Shown: positions 1-6,624 of the stretch, one piece after another
Layout: every line of letters starts with the position of its first letter
How positions within the stretch are numbered: position 1 is the first letter of the stretch
NCBI GenBank assembly: GCA_017475785.1
Contig: JAFVEX010000133.1
Location: forward strand, 1-12,880
Length of the DNA stretch: 12,880 nt
From: Eubacterium sp.
Lineage (GTDB): Bacteria > Bacillota_A > Clostridia > Lachnospirales > Lachnospiraceae
Direction: 5' to 3'
Made by a program: the position numbers and the translations under genes
Notes under the pieces: generated by a model
What the model saw: the letters and a program-made list of their open reading frames with translations, nothing else
Database searches by the model: none
What the model was told of the DNA's origin: nothing

Positions 1-338
1 CATACCTGAAGAACCCCTTAAACACATTTATGTTCACAGTGAACGGATATTATGAGATGTTCCGCGGGATCGAGTGGGCAGAAAACCGTGTCTACATGCG
101 AAAAATCCCCAGAGACCTTCCGATTCTGCTTGTATCCGGGCAGGATGACCCGGTTGGCGGGATGGGAAAAGGCGTCGAGAAAGTGTATGCGCAGCTGCGC
201 GGCTGCGGGATTGCGGATCTGCAGATGAAGCTCTATCCCGGCGCGCGGCATGAAATACTGAATGAAATTGACCACGATGTGACAGATGCGGATCTGCTGA
301 ACTGGCTGGAGGCGCATCTTGGCAAGGAGGAAACATGA
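1..338 (+). CDS. Alpha/beta hydrolase, C-terminal fragment (5' end outside window)
   Basis: The open frame is already running at the left edge (first full codon at base 3) and stops at 336-338, so only about the last 111 residues are present. The fragment has two features of the C-terminal part of serine hydrolases of the alpha/beta fold (lysophospholipase / S33 aminopeptidase-like). 'PILLVSGQDDPVGG' matches the strand and loop carrying the acidic catalytic residue, and 'LYPGARHEIL' carries the catalytic histidine. The nucleophile elbow (GxSxG) would lie upstream and cannot be seen. The stop overlaps the argS start (ATGA), and the argS ribosome binding site lies inside this gene, which suggests translational coupling. 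The substrate cannot be predicted. The family call is fairly secure; a specific enzymatic name is not. Confidence 0.8.
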   Translation, partial: YLKNPLNTFMFTVNGYYEMFRGIEWAENRVYMRKIPRDLPILLVSGQDDPVGGMGKGVEKVYAQLRGCGIADLQMKLYPGARHEILNEIDHDVTDADLLNWLEAHLGKEET

Positions 339-2101
339 AGCAGATGATCGAGCAGATCACACAGGAGGCGGCAAATGGTTTTGCGCGCGCGGGGTATGAC
401 CCAAAGTACGCAAAGATCACCATTTCCAACCGGCCGGATCTGTGTGAATACCAGTGTAATGGCGCGATGGCGGCAAAGAAAGAATATCAGAAGGCGCCGC
501 GCCAGATCGCAGAGGACGTCGCGGAGGCTCTGTCCGACAGCGGGATTTTTAAGGAAGTCTCCGTCGCAGGTCCCGGATTCATCAACCTGAAGGTGCGGGA
601 AGAGTTTCTGGCGGCGTATCTGGGAGAAATGGCGGCAGACGTGGAGCTCTCTCTTCAGCCGGATCCCGAGCCGCGCAAAATCATCATCGATTATGGCGGG
701 CCGAATGTCGCGAAGCCGCTTCATGTCGGGCATCTCCGCTCAGCAATCATCGGGGAGAGCCTCAAGCGGATGGGCCGGCGTCTCGGGCATGAGGTGACCG
801 GAGACATCCATCTGGGAGACTGGGGACTTCAGATGGGCCTGATCATAACAGAGTTGCATGCCCGCAGCCCGGAGCTGCCTTATTTTGACGAGACCTTTAC
901 CGGGGCGTATCCGGAGGAGGCGCCCTTTACCATCAGTGAACTGGAGGAAATCTATCCGGCCGCGAGCGCGCGCTCGAAGGAGGATGAGGCGTACCGCCAG
1001 GAGGCGCTGGAGGCGACGCATCAGCTGCAGGAGGGCAGGCGCGGGTACCGCGCCCTCTGGAATCATATTCTGCAGGTGTCCGTGACAGATCTGAAGAAGA
1101 ATTATGAGAAGCTGAACGTTTCCTTCGATCTCTGGAAGAGTGAATCTGACGCCCAGCCCTATATCCCGGACATGGTTCAGAAAATGAAGGATGACGGCTA
1201 TGCTTTCCTGGATCAGGGTGCCCTGGTCGTCGATGTTTCCCGTGAGGATGACACAAAGGAAGTGCCGCCGTGTATCCTGCTGAAATCAGACGGCGCGTCT
1301 CTCTACACGACGACAGATCTCGCGACGATCGTCGAGCGGATGAAGTTGTTCGATCCGGATGAGATTCTGTATGTTGTCGACAAGCGTCAGGAGATGCATT
1401 TCGAGCAGGTATTCCGCTGCGCGAGAAAGACAGGAATCGTCCCTGATGACGTCCGGCTTTCCTTCCTGGGCTTCGGCACGATGAACGGAAAAGACGGCAA
1501 GCCTTTTAAGACCCGCGAAGGCGGAATAATGCGTCTGGAGACGCTGATTGCCGATATCAATCAGGAGATGTTCCGTAAAATCGTGGAGAACCGCAGTGTC
1601 CGCGACAAAGACGCCGATGAAACGGCCAAAATTGTAGGCCTTTCCGCACTGAAGTACGGTGATCTCTCCAATCAGGCTTCCAAGGACTATATCTTTGACA
1701 TTGACCGTTTTACGTCATTCGAGGGCAATACGGGTCCGTACATCCTCTATACGATCGTCCGGATCAAATCCATCCTCAGCCGATATGAGGAGACAGCTGG
1801 AGAGAATGCAGAGGAGATGATCCTTCCGGCAGCTTCCGAGACCGAAAAGACGCTGATGCTGCAGCTGGCCCGCTATAATGAGGCTTACGCAAACGCGTTC
1901 GCGGAGCGCGCGCCGCACAGGCTTTGTGCTTACATTTACGAGCTGTCCAACAATTTGAACAGCTTCTACCACGCGACAAAGATTCTCGCGGAAGAAAACG
2001 AGGCGCAGAAACAGTCGTGGATCGGCCTGCTCAGGCTGGCAAAGCGTGTCCTGGAGGACGCGATTGACGGCCTTGGATTTTCTGCCCCGGAGAGAATGTG
2101 A
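335..2101 (+). CDS. argS: Arginyl-tRNA synthetase
   Basis: This class I aminoacyl-tRNA synthetase charges tRNA-Arg with arginine in the cytoplasm, using ATP. At 588 residues it is near the usual family length. An N-terminal additional domain (about residues 1-100, with 'AGPGFINLKV') is followed by the Rossmann catalytic core. The HIGH-type motif is 'HVGHLRS' at residues 130-136, preceded by 'YGGPNVAKPL'. The second signature is 'GKPFKTREGG' (388-397), the degenerate KMSKS region normal for ArgRS. The C-terminal third ('GNTGPYILYTIVRIKSIL', then 'ELSNNLNSFYH') is the DALR anticodon-binding domain. The ATG at 335 is chosen because a perfect AAGGAGG lies at 324-330. The start overlaps the stop of the upstream hydrolase, and the HAD gene follows after 6 nt, so all are probably co-transcribed. 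Confidence 0.98.
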   Translation: MKQMIEQITQEAANGFARAGYDPKYAKITISNRPDLCEYQCNGAMAAKKEYQKAPRQIAEDVAEALSDSGIFKEVSVAGPGFINLKVREEFLAAYLGEMAADVELSLQPDPEPRKIIIDYGGPNVAKPLHVGHLRSAIIGESLKRMGRRLGHEVTGDIHLGDWGLQMGLIITELHARSPELPYFDETFTGAYPEEAPFTISELEEIYPAASARSKEDEAYRQEALEATHQLQEGRRGYRALWNHILQVSVTDLKKNYEKLNVSFDLWKSESDAQPYIPDMVQKMKDDGYAFLDQGALVVDVSREDDTKEVPPCILLKSDGASLYTTTDLATIVERMKLFDPDEILYVVDKRQEMHFEQVFRCARKTGIVPDDVRLSFLGFGTMNGKDGKPFKTREGGIMRLETLIADINQEMFRKIVENRSVRDKDADETAKIVGLSALKYGDLSNQASKDYIFDIDRFTSFEGNTGPYILYTIVRIKSILSRYEETAGENAEEMILPAASETEKTLMLQLARYNEAYANAFAERAPHRLCAYIYELSNNLNSFYHATKILAEENEAQKQSWIGLLRLAKRVLEDAIDGLGFSAPERM

Positions 2102-2107
2102 TAAGAG

Positions 2108-2761
2108 ATGAAGCGTCTGATATTATTTGATCTTGACGGAACCGTGACGGAATCTGGTCCGGGGATTAAAAAAAGCGCGGCGATCGCGCTGGAGGCACAG
2201 GGAATCCGGAATTACACAGATGAACAGCTGGATTTGGTTGTAGGTCCGCCCCTGCGGGAATCTTTTACACAGACCTTCGGGATGACGGACGAACAGGCCT
2301 CGCAGGCGATTCTCGATTACCGGGCTTATTATGAAGTGAAGGGAAAATTTGAGAACAGCGTTTACGACGGGATCCCTGCTCTGCTCAAAAAACTGCAGGA
2401 ATCCGGGATTCTCTGCGGGATCGCGTCTTCCAAGCCGGAGCGGTTTGTGATTGAAATTCTGGAATATTATGGGATTCTGGAGTATTTTGATGTGATCGCC
2501 GGCGCCACAATGAGCGAGGCGCTTGTGGAGAAACCGGATATCATCAGGCTCGCGCTAAAGCGCGCAGACGAGAAGAAACTGAACTACGATCAGGTCTGGA
2601 TGGTCGGTGACAGGCGTTATGATGTCGCCGGAGCACATGCATGCGGAATTCCTGCGGTCGGCGTGCTCTACGGGTACGGCAGCAGCCGTGAACTGGAGGA
2701 GGCAGGGGCAGACAGCATTGCGGAAACAGTCGAGGAACTCGGGAGCATTCTTCTGTCATGA
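2108..2761 (+). CDS. HAD-superfamily phosphatase, phosphoglycolate phosphatase-like (Gph/PpaX group)
   Basis: A soluble 217-residue haloacid dehalogenase-type hydrolase that probably removes phosphate from a small metabolite. Motif I is 'FDLDGT' (residues 7-12) with nucleophile D8 and acid/base D10. Motif II is the serine in 'GIASSKP' (104-110). K142 is the likely motif III lysine, and motif IV is 'GDRRYD' (167-172). The insert between motifs I and II is of the helical-cap (subclass I) type seen in Gph, PpaX and beta-phosphoglucomutase relatives. The spacing 'VGDRRYDVAGAHACGIPAVGVLYGYG' reads as Gph-like, but substrate specificity cannot be told from these motifs. The gene starts 6 nt after argS, with a GGAGAG about 12 nt upstream inside the argS end. 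Its stop overlaps the next gene's ATG. Confidence 0.92.
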   Translation: MKRLILFDLDGTVTESGPGIKKSAAIALEAQGIRNYTDEQLDLVVGPPLRESFTQTFGMTDEQASQAILDYRAYYEVKGKFENSVYDGIPALLKKLQESGILCGIASSKPERFVIEILEYYGILEYFDVIAGATMSEALVEKPDIIRLALKRADEKKLNYDQVWMVGDRRYDVAGAHACGIPAVGVLYGYGSSRELEEAGADSIAETVEELGSILLS

Positions 2762-3540
2762 AAAAACGTGAAAAAATCTGGGATGTGTTGTATCCATTTA
2801 TATGGATGATGCTGGCGGTGATTGCCGCGACGATTGTCGCGTCGGTCATCGCCGCGCTTGTTACCGGCGTGCGGATAGCAGACGCTGATGAACTGTCTTT
2901 CGTGCCGTTGTTCGCGAGCGCCTTATTTTATGTGGCCGTACTGGTGTTCCAGCGCAGACGTTTCCAGCTGGAGGAGCTGCGGTTCTGGGCTGATGCCGGA
3001 GCCGGTTCTGTGAAACCGGCCTGTTATGCGGCGGCAGTGGCCGCAGCCATAGCAGGGGCGGATTTGCTGGAGCGGATCATCAGTCTGCTCGGCCTGTATC
3101 AGATGTTTCCTCTGTACGAGACAGAGGCGGTAAAGGCGTTCCGCTCACAGAACATTCCACTGCTCGTGGTGGTAACAGTAATACTCGCCCCAATTGCGGA
3201 AGAACTGATGTTTCGGGGGATGGTATACCGCAGAATCCGCGGCTATCTGGGCAATGGCGCGGGGATCGTGCTGTCAGCGCTGCTGTTCGGGCTATATCAC
3301 ATGAACATGATTCAGCTTCTCTACGCATTCGTTCTCGGGTTGTTCTTTGCCTGGATTTATGGAAAGACCAGGACACTGGCCGCACCGGTCCTCTGTCACG
3401 CGGCGGCGAACGCGTCCGCGCTTCTGATCGAATATTTGGTGGATCAGCCGGGGCGGATCACCGGAAGCGCCATTTCTGTCCTGATGGCAGCGGAGGCGGC
3501 TGTCGCGGCTGCTGGCATTTTCTATCTGCTGCGCAATTAA
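2758..3540 (+). CDS. CPBP family intramembrane metalloprotease (CAAX protease / bacteriocin-processing type)
   Basis: A 260-residue integral membrane protein with hydrophobic segments near residues 12-36, 47-65, 85-103, 133-147, 165-180, 184-200 and 236-257. It carries the conserved motifs of the CPBP (Abi/CAAX prenyl endopeptidase) family. EExxxR is at 148-153 ('EELMFR'), FxxxH at 177-181 ('FGLYH') and HxxxN at 214-218 ('HAAAN'). All presumed catalytic and metal-binding residues are present. In this family such proteins act as membrane-embedded proteases or as self-immunity proteins for bacteriocins. No bacteriocin gene is nearby, so the role here is unknown. It begins inside the HAD stop codon (ATGA), implying coupled translation, and is the last gene of the argS run. 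No clear rho-independent terminator follows it. Confidence 0.93.
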   Translation: MKKREKIWDVLYPFIWMMLAVIAATIVASVIAALVTGVRIADADELSFVPLFASALFYVAVLVFQRRRFQLEELRFWADAGAGSVKPACYAAAVAAAIAGADLLERIISLLGLYQMFPLYETEAVKAFRSQNIPLLVVVTVILAPIAEELMFRGMVYRRIRGYLGNGAGIVLSALLFGLYHMNMIQLLYAFVLGLFFAWIYGKTRTLAAPVLCHAAANASALLIEYLVDQPGRITGSAISVLMAAEAAVAAAGIFYLLRN

Positions 3541-3580
3541 TTACATTTACAGATAATCGTAACATTCCATATAATGTAAT
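3540..3580. repeat. 8-bp inverted repeat flanking the first corrinoid promoter
   Basis: ATTACATT at 3540-3547 is the exact reverse complement of AATGTAAT at 3573-3580. The arms bracket the -35/-10 region of the promoter described separately. A smaller dyad (ACATT 3562-3566 / AATGT 3573-3577) lies inside. With a 25-base loop and AT-rich arms it is a poor terminator, although ATATTTTT follows. An operator overlapping the promoter is the preferred reading, by inference only. Confidence 0.4.
3546..3575 (+). promoter_or_regulatory. Sigma-70-type promoter for the first corrinoid protein gene
   Basis: The -35 TTTACA (3546-3551, 5 of 6 to consensus) and a perfect -10 TATAAT (3570-3575) are separated by 18 bp. 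The predicted transcription start is near 3582, giving a leader of roughly 90 nt to the TTG start at 3671. A weaker alternative inside the repeat array is TTGCGT (3605-3610), 17 bp, then TGA-TATCTT (3625-3633). Confidence 0.65.
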
Positions 3581-3590
3581 ATATTTTTGC

Positions 3591-3625
3591 GAAATGGAAT
3601 TTCATTGCGTCAATATTGCGTCAAT
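3591..3625. promoter_or_regulatory. Array of three adjacent short dyads, including a perfect 11-bp tandem repeat (putative operator)
   Basis: Three back-to-back dyads, each with a 3-nt centre, can be read directly: GAAAT-GGA-ATTTC (3591-3603), ATTG-CGT-CAAT (3604-3614) and an identical ATTG-CGT-CAAT (3615-3625). The two 11-mers are perfect tandem copies, one helical turn apart, so a protein bound at each would sit on the same DNA face. The array lies about +10 to +44 from the predicted transcription start, a position expected for repression or for control of a second, weaker promoter. The bound protein is unknown; the neighbouring AraC/PocR regulator is the obvious candidate. Confidence 0.5.
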
Positions 3626-3670
3626 GATATCTTTCAGATGACAGAAACAGGAAGCAGCAGGGGTTGTATT

Positions 3671-4318
3671 TTGAAGTTACTGGAACAGATTGCAGAAGCA
3701 TTGGAAACAGGAAACCGGCATGAGATGCTGGAGCTGTGCAAAGAGGCGCTGGACGCGGGCTTTTCTGCCAGAGAAATACTGGATCAGGGGCTGCTTCCGG
3801 GGATGGACCGCGTCAGTATGAAATTCCACAGCGCCGAGGGCAGCGTGCCGGAAATCATGCTGTCATCACGGGCAATGAATGAGGGCGTGGAACTCCTTCG
3901 TCCGTATATCCTTTTAGACCGCGGAAAGGTTCACGGGAGAGTCTGTATCGGGACGGTTCAGGGAGATCTTCACGACATCGGAAAAAACATTGTCGCGATG
4001 GTTCTGGAGAGTGAAGGATTTGAGGTGGTTGATCTCGGCGTAGATGTCTCACCGCAGACATATGTCGAGACGGCAGTTCGGGAGAACTGTGATATCATCT
4101 GCTGTTCGGCACTTCTGACGACCACCATGCCCGTGATGGAAGAAGTCGTAAAAGCTGTCCGCCGCGCAGGCGTGCAGGACCGGATCAAGGTGATGATAGG
4201 CGGAGCGCCTGTCTCGGGCGCGTACGCGAAAGCGATCTCAGCAGACGGATATTCCGTGAATGCAACATCCGCCGGGCGCGTCGCGCTGGAACTGCTTCTG
4301 AAGATCCGAAACGGATGA
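3671..4318 (+). CDS. Corrinoid (B12-binding) methyl-carrier protein, copy 1
   Basis: A cytoplasmic corrinoid protein of the MtaC/MtmC/MtgC-like group, which carries a methyl group on cobalt between two methyltransferases. Residues 1-90 form the helical cap domain. Residues 91-215 are the Rossmann B12 domain with the cobalt-ligand motif DxHxxG ('DLHDIG', D99-H101-G104), 'SALL' (146-149) and 'GGAP' (177-180). A TTG start at 3671 is chosen because CAGGGG (3658-3663) sits 7 nt upstream. From that codon the protein also aligns without a gap, residue for residue, with the second corrinoid protein (53% identity by hand count over 211 positions). Longer in-frame starts exist at TTG 3587 and ATG 3638 but lack a good ribosome site. 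The cap loop reads 'AEGSVPE' where copy 2 has 'NEIFVPQ'. No methyltransferase gene is adjacent. Confidence 0.93.
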   Translation: MKLLEQIAEALETGNRHEMLELCKEALDAGFSAREILDQGLLPGMDRVSMKFHSAEGSVPEIMLSSRAMNEGVELLRPYILLDRGKVHGRVCIGTVQGDLHDIGKNIVAMVLESEGFEVVDLGVDVSPQTYVETAVRENCDIICCSALLTTTMPVMEEVVKAVRRAGVQDRIKVMIGGAPVSGAYAKAISADGYSVNATSAGRVALELLLKIRNG

Positions 4319-4322
4319 ATTC

Positions 4323-4413
4323 CGCTTTGTACCATGACGATTCCGCGCAAAGCGCTAAATCATGTCTCATGCAGAAACTGTCGCAAGTCACTTGTCCGGC
4401 CGAAGATCGACAG
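4323..4413. terminator. Inverted repeats in the convergent gap (weak candidate terminators)
   Basis: Between the converging corrinoid and regulator genes lie CGCTTTG (4323-4329) / CAAAGCG (4348-4354). CTGTCG (4378-4383) / CGACAG (4408-4413) follows, enclosing CAAGT-C-ACTTG (4384-4394). Neither hairpin has a convincing T tract on either strand. A third imperfect stem, CGATA / TATCG at about 4415-4436, overlaps the regulator stop. These may end transcription in both directions, but the support is only structural. Confidence 0.3.
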
Positions 4414-4430
4414 ACGATATAAACGACTTT

Positions 4431-5708
4431 TTATCGGAACTGGGTCGGCGTCATTCCTGTCTTTTTCTTAAAAACCCGCGTAAAATAACTCTGGTCATTA
4501 AACCCGCACGCAATTGCGATCTCCATAATCGGGTAATCGGTACTGGTCAGAAGCCAGATCGCATGTTCGATCCGGATGCTGGTCAGGTAGTCCCGGAATG
4601 AAAGTCCGGTCACTTTTTTGAATAGAGCAGACAGATAGGTGGGATGAATGCCGATCTCTTTTGCGGCTGTTTCCAGCGTGACTGCCTCGGAATAGTGTGA
4701 TGACAGGTAAGAAATCGTCTTTGTCACGGCATAGTGATGCTGTTCGACGGAAATATACTGCCTCGTAAATATTTCCATATTCTCAGAGAGTGTGTAACAG
4801 ATTTTATTAAAATCATCAGATTCGATGATCTCCCCAATCAGTTTTTCGTTCAATTTAAGAATTGTGTCGGCGTTTCCCGCCCGCTCGATTGCCGTTCTGG
4901 ACAGCAGTGAGCAGAGCTCAATCACGCGCACTTTGAGCTTGTTCAGATCATATGCTTCATACAGCAGCAGAAATCCGAGCAGGTCATTCAGTGCCAGCCT
5001 GGCACCGGTGGTATCTGCCCGGCGTGCCCTGTCCAGCAGCGTATTTTCCAATGTAATGGGATATGTTTCCTGCCTTTCCAGAGAGAGGTTTTTGTAGGTC
5101 TGGATAGACTCGCTGATCTTTGACTGCTGCAGCAGCCGTTCACGCCCTGTGCGCAGCAGTTCTTTTGTGCCGGTCAGGTACCCGCCGACCAGATAAGCCA
5201 GGAGATTGCTGAACTGTGTGGCCTGCACCGGCGTGATTACCGGAAGTTTTTTTGCGCACGCAAAGAGCGGCGTCTCGGCATCCTGTGGGAGGTGATGGCG
5301 CCTGCGCACGGTGCTGACCAGTGCCTGATCAGGTTTTTCCAGCAGGAACGGGCCGGCGACAACCACTCCATACTGGCGGGTTCTGTCAAGGATTGGGAAG
5401 GCGATATTGCACACGCCTGCGTGGCAAGTATAAAAATAAGCCGTTCCCAGAGTGCCTGCCTGTCTGGCTGAACGCTGAAGCTCCAGCTGGCATTCCGTGT
5501 CCCCGTTTAGCTGGCGGGTGATTTCTTTGCAATAATCTCCAGCCTTCCCGAGTGTAATAAGGCGCCTGCCCTCCAGATCTGCCAGAAAAACACTCAGACC
5601 AGTGCAGACCTGAAAACAGGACAGTATTTGCTTCAGCTCCGGGATGGAATAAATCTGTACCGGAAATGAACTTTGATTTAGTTTTTCTTCCTTGCGTGAT
5701 GTGTTCAT
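4431..5708 (-). CDS. AraC-family transcriptional regulator with N-terminal PocR-like sensory domain
   Basis: A 425-residue cytoplasmic DNA-binding regulator. Roughly residues 17-170 resemble the PocR ligand-binding domain: an N-terminal 'IPELKQIL', a PAS-like 'TGLSVFLADLEG', and cysteines C60, C73, C95 and C100 ('YTCHAGVC'), followed by 'VVVAGPFLL'. The last ~99 residues (327-425) are a double helix-turn-helix AraC domain with 'AAKEIGIHPTYLSALFKK' and 'GFNDQSYFTRVFKKKTG', ending 'TPTQFR'. PocR domains were named from the cobalamin/propanediol regulator and often accompany corrinoid methyltransferase genes. Ligand identity is not visible. It is convergent with corrinoid copy 1 and divergent from copy 2, as expected for a local activator. 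The ATG at 5708 has no Shine-Dalgarno sequence, and no better in-frame start was found. Confidence 0.92.
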   Translation of the reverse strand: MNTSRKEEKLNQSSFPVQIYSIPELKQILSCFQVCTGLSVFLADLEGRRLITLGKAGDYCKEITRQLNGDTECQLELQRSARQAGTLGTAYFYTCHAGVCNIAFPILDRTRQYGVVVAGPFLLEKPDQALVSTVRRRHHLPQDAETPLFACAKKLPVITPVQATQFSNLLAYLVGGYLTGTKELLRTGRERLLQQSKISESIQTYKNLSLERQETYPITLENTLLDRARRADTTGARLALNDLLGFLLLYEAYDLNKLKVRVIELCSLLSRTAIERAGNADTILKLNEKLIGEIIESDDFNKICYTLSENMEIFTRQYISVEQHHYAVTKTISYLSSHYSEAVTLETAAKEIGIHPTYLSALFKKVTGLSFRDYLTSIRIEHAIWLLTSTDYPIMEIAIACGFNDQSYFTRVFKKKTGMTPTQFR

Positions 5709-5711
5709 GAC

Positions 5712-5724
5712 ATGATAATATCAT
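5712..5724. repeat. 13-bp palindrome next to the regulator start codon
   Basis: ATGATA-A-TATCAT is a perfect dyad around a single central base, beginning 4 bp upstream of the regulator's ATG on the minus strand. It sits where a repressor or autoregulator could block transcription or translation start. Its AT-rich composition makes chance occurrence possible. Confidence 0.4.
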
Positions 5725-5727
5725 AAA

Positions 5728-5756
5728 AAAATACTGATTTCATTAAATAATTACAA
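5728..5756 (-). promoter_or_regulatory. Candidate promoter for the PocR/AraC regulator
   Basis: Read on the minus strand, TTGTAA (complement of 5751-5756) lies 17 bp before TATTTT (complement of 5728-5733, 4 of 6 to consensus). Transcription would start near 5721, leaving a leader of only about a dozen bases before the ATG. This fits the missing ribosome binding site. The -35 overlaps the TAATTACA element shared with the other corrinoid promoter. Confidence 0.4.
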
Positions 5757-5773
5757 AAAGAATCGATGAATTC

Positions 5774-5782
5774 TGCTATGAT
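5774..5782 (+). promoter_or_regulatory. Extended -10 promoter element for the second corrinoid protein gene
   Basis: TGC-TATGAT (5774-5782) is an extended -10 hexamer (5 of 6 to TATAAT). No good -35 lies at 17 bp. The nearest similarity is ATTACA (5750-5755), 21 bp upstream, so the promoter probably relies on the extended element and an activator. A start near 5789 would give a leader of about 87 nt, similar in length to that of corrinoid copy 1. Confidence 0.5.
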
Positions 5783-5875
5783 TTCTTTTAGAAAGAAGAA
5801 AATGTATACACATGTGCTGCTTAGATAAGTCGGCAGCGGAAAGTGACAATACAGCATATCGGAGAGGAGATTACG

Positions 5876-6511
5876 ATGGCAATTTTAGAGGATATTTCTG
5901 AGCAGCTGCAGAAGGGAAAAAAGAAACAGGTCGTCGCGCTCTGCCAGCAGGCACTCGATGAGGGAATCCCGGCAGGAGAAATCCTGAACGGCGGACTCCT
6001 GGCAGGCATGGATGTCGTCGGTGTCAGATTTAAGGCAAACGAGATCTTTGTACCGCAGGTTCTTGTCGCCGCAAGAGCGATGAATGCCGGTGCTGATCTC
6101 CTGAAGCCGCATCTGCAGGCAGGAGAAGTGAACAATGCCGGCAAGATCTGCATGGGAACGGTTAAGGGAGACCTTCACGACATCGGCAAGAATCTTGTTA
6201 TCATGATGTTTGAAGGAAAAGGCTTTGAGGTCATTGACCTCGGCGTTGATGTCTCGCCGGAGACATTTATCCAGACCGCAATCGATGAGAACTGCGACAT
6301 CATTGCGTGCTCCGCGCTTCTGACAACAACGATGCCGGTCATGGCAGACGTCGTAAAGGCAGCAGAAGAAGCCGGCATTCGTGAGAAGGTCAAGATCATG
6401 ATCGGCGGCGCGCCTGTTACAGAGGATTTCTGCAAACAGATCGGAGCGGACGCGTTCACAGCGGATGCGACGAGCGCGGCAGAAAAAGCGCTGGAGCTTG
6501 TCGGCGCATAA
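5876..6511 (+). CDS. Corrinoid (B12-binding) methyl-carrier protein, copy 2
   Basis: A 211-residue cytoplasmic corrinoid methyl carrier, paralogous to the protein encoded at 3671-4318. The helical cap domain covers residues 1-90, with the usual-looking cap segment 'FKANEIFVPQVLVAARAMN' (52-70). The B12 domain carries 'DLHDIG' (99-104, base-off/His-on cobalt ligand H101), 'SALL' (146-149) and 'GGAP' (177-180). Identity to copy 1 by hand count is about 69% over residues 91-180 but only about 41% over residues 1-90. The ATG at 5876 is preferred over an in-frame GTG at 5843 because AGGAG (5865-5869) lies 6 nt upstream. Many codons end in C or G, much like rpsB and tsf, hinting at high expression. 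A strong terminator follows, so this gene is probably monocistronic. Known partners of such proteins (MT-I and MT-II enzymes) are absent from the window. Confidence 0.95.
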   Translation: MAILEDISEQLQKGKKKQVVALCQQALDEGIPAGEILNGGLLAGMDVVGVRFKANEIFVPQVLVAARAMNAGADLLKPHLQAGEVNNAGKICMGTVKGDLHDIGKNLVIMMFEGKGFEVIDLGVDVSPETFIQTAIDENCDIIACSALLTTTMPVMADVVKAAEEAGIREKVKIMIGGAPVTEDFCKQIGADAFTADATSAAEKALELVGA

Positions 6512-6544
6512 AAAGTCAGCAAGTTTTTACAAGGTGTTTTTCTG

Positions 6545-6573
6545 AAAAGGGTTCCATGCGGAACCCTTTTTTT
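6545..6573 (+). terminator. Rho-independent terminator after the second corrinoid gene
   Basis: A perfect 11-bp stem, AAAAGGGTTCC (6545-6555) and GGAACCCTTTT (6560-6570), closes an ATGC loop and runs into a T tract ending at 6573. The A-rich left arm means it could also work on the minus strand. It separates the carrier-protein transcript from the activator gene. Confidence 0.93.
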
Positions 6574-6624
6574 GTAGAATGAAATCAGATATTCCTGAGG
6601 CGTGCAGCAAAAAAAGGAGACGGG

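Noticed and set aside
1496..1525. A degraded KMSKS motif in ArgRS as a possible loss of function
   Set aside because: Arginyl-tRNA synthetases commonly lack the canonical KMSKS lysine and carry a 'PFKTR' type sequence, as seen here.
2758..3540. The CPBP protease as part of a bacteriocin-processing or phage-defence cluster
   Set aside because: No precursor peptide, ABC exporter or defence gene is adjacent. It is coupled to the HAD gene behind argS, so only the family assignment is supported.
4505..4516. GCAATTGC palindrome as another copy of the TAATTGCG element
   Set aside because: It lies inside the helix-turn-helix coding region of the regulator, and the flanking bases do not match the 8-mer.
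5783..5875. A cobalamin riboswitch in the leaders of the corrinoid genes
   Set aside because: I looked for the conserved B12-box sequence and the long multi-stem fold. The leaders are only about 90 nt and show neither.
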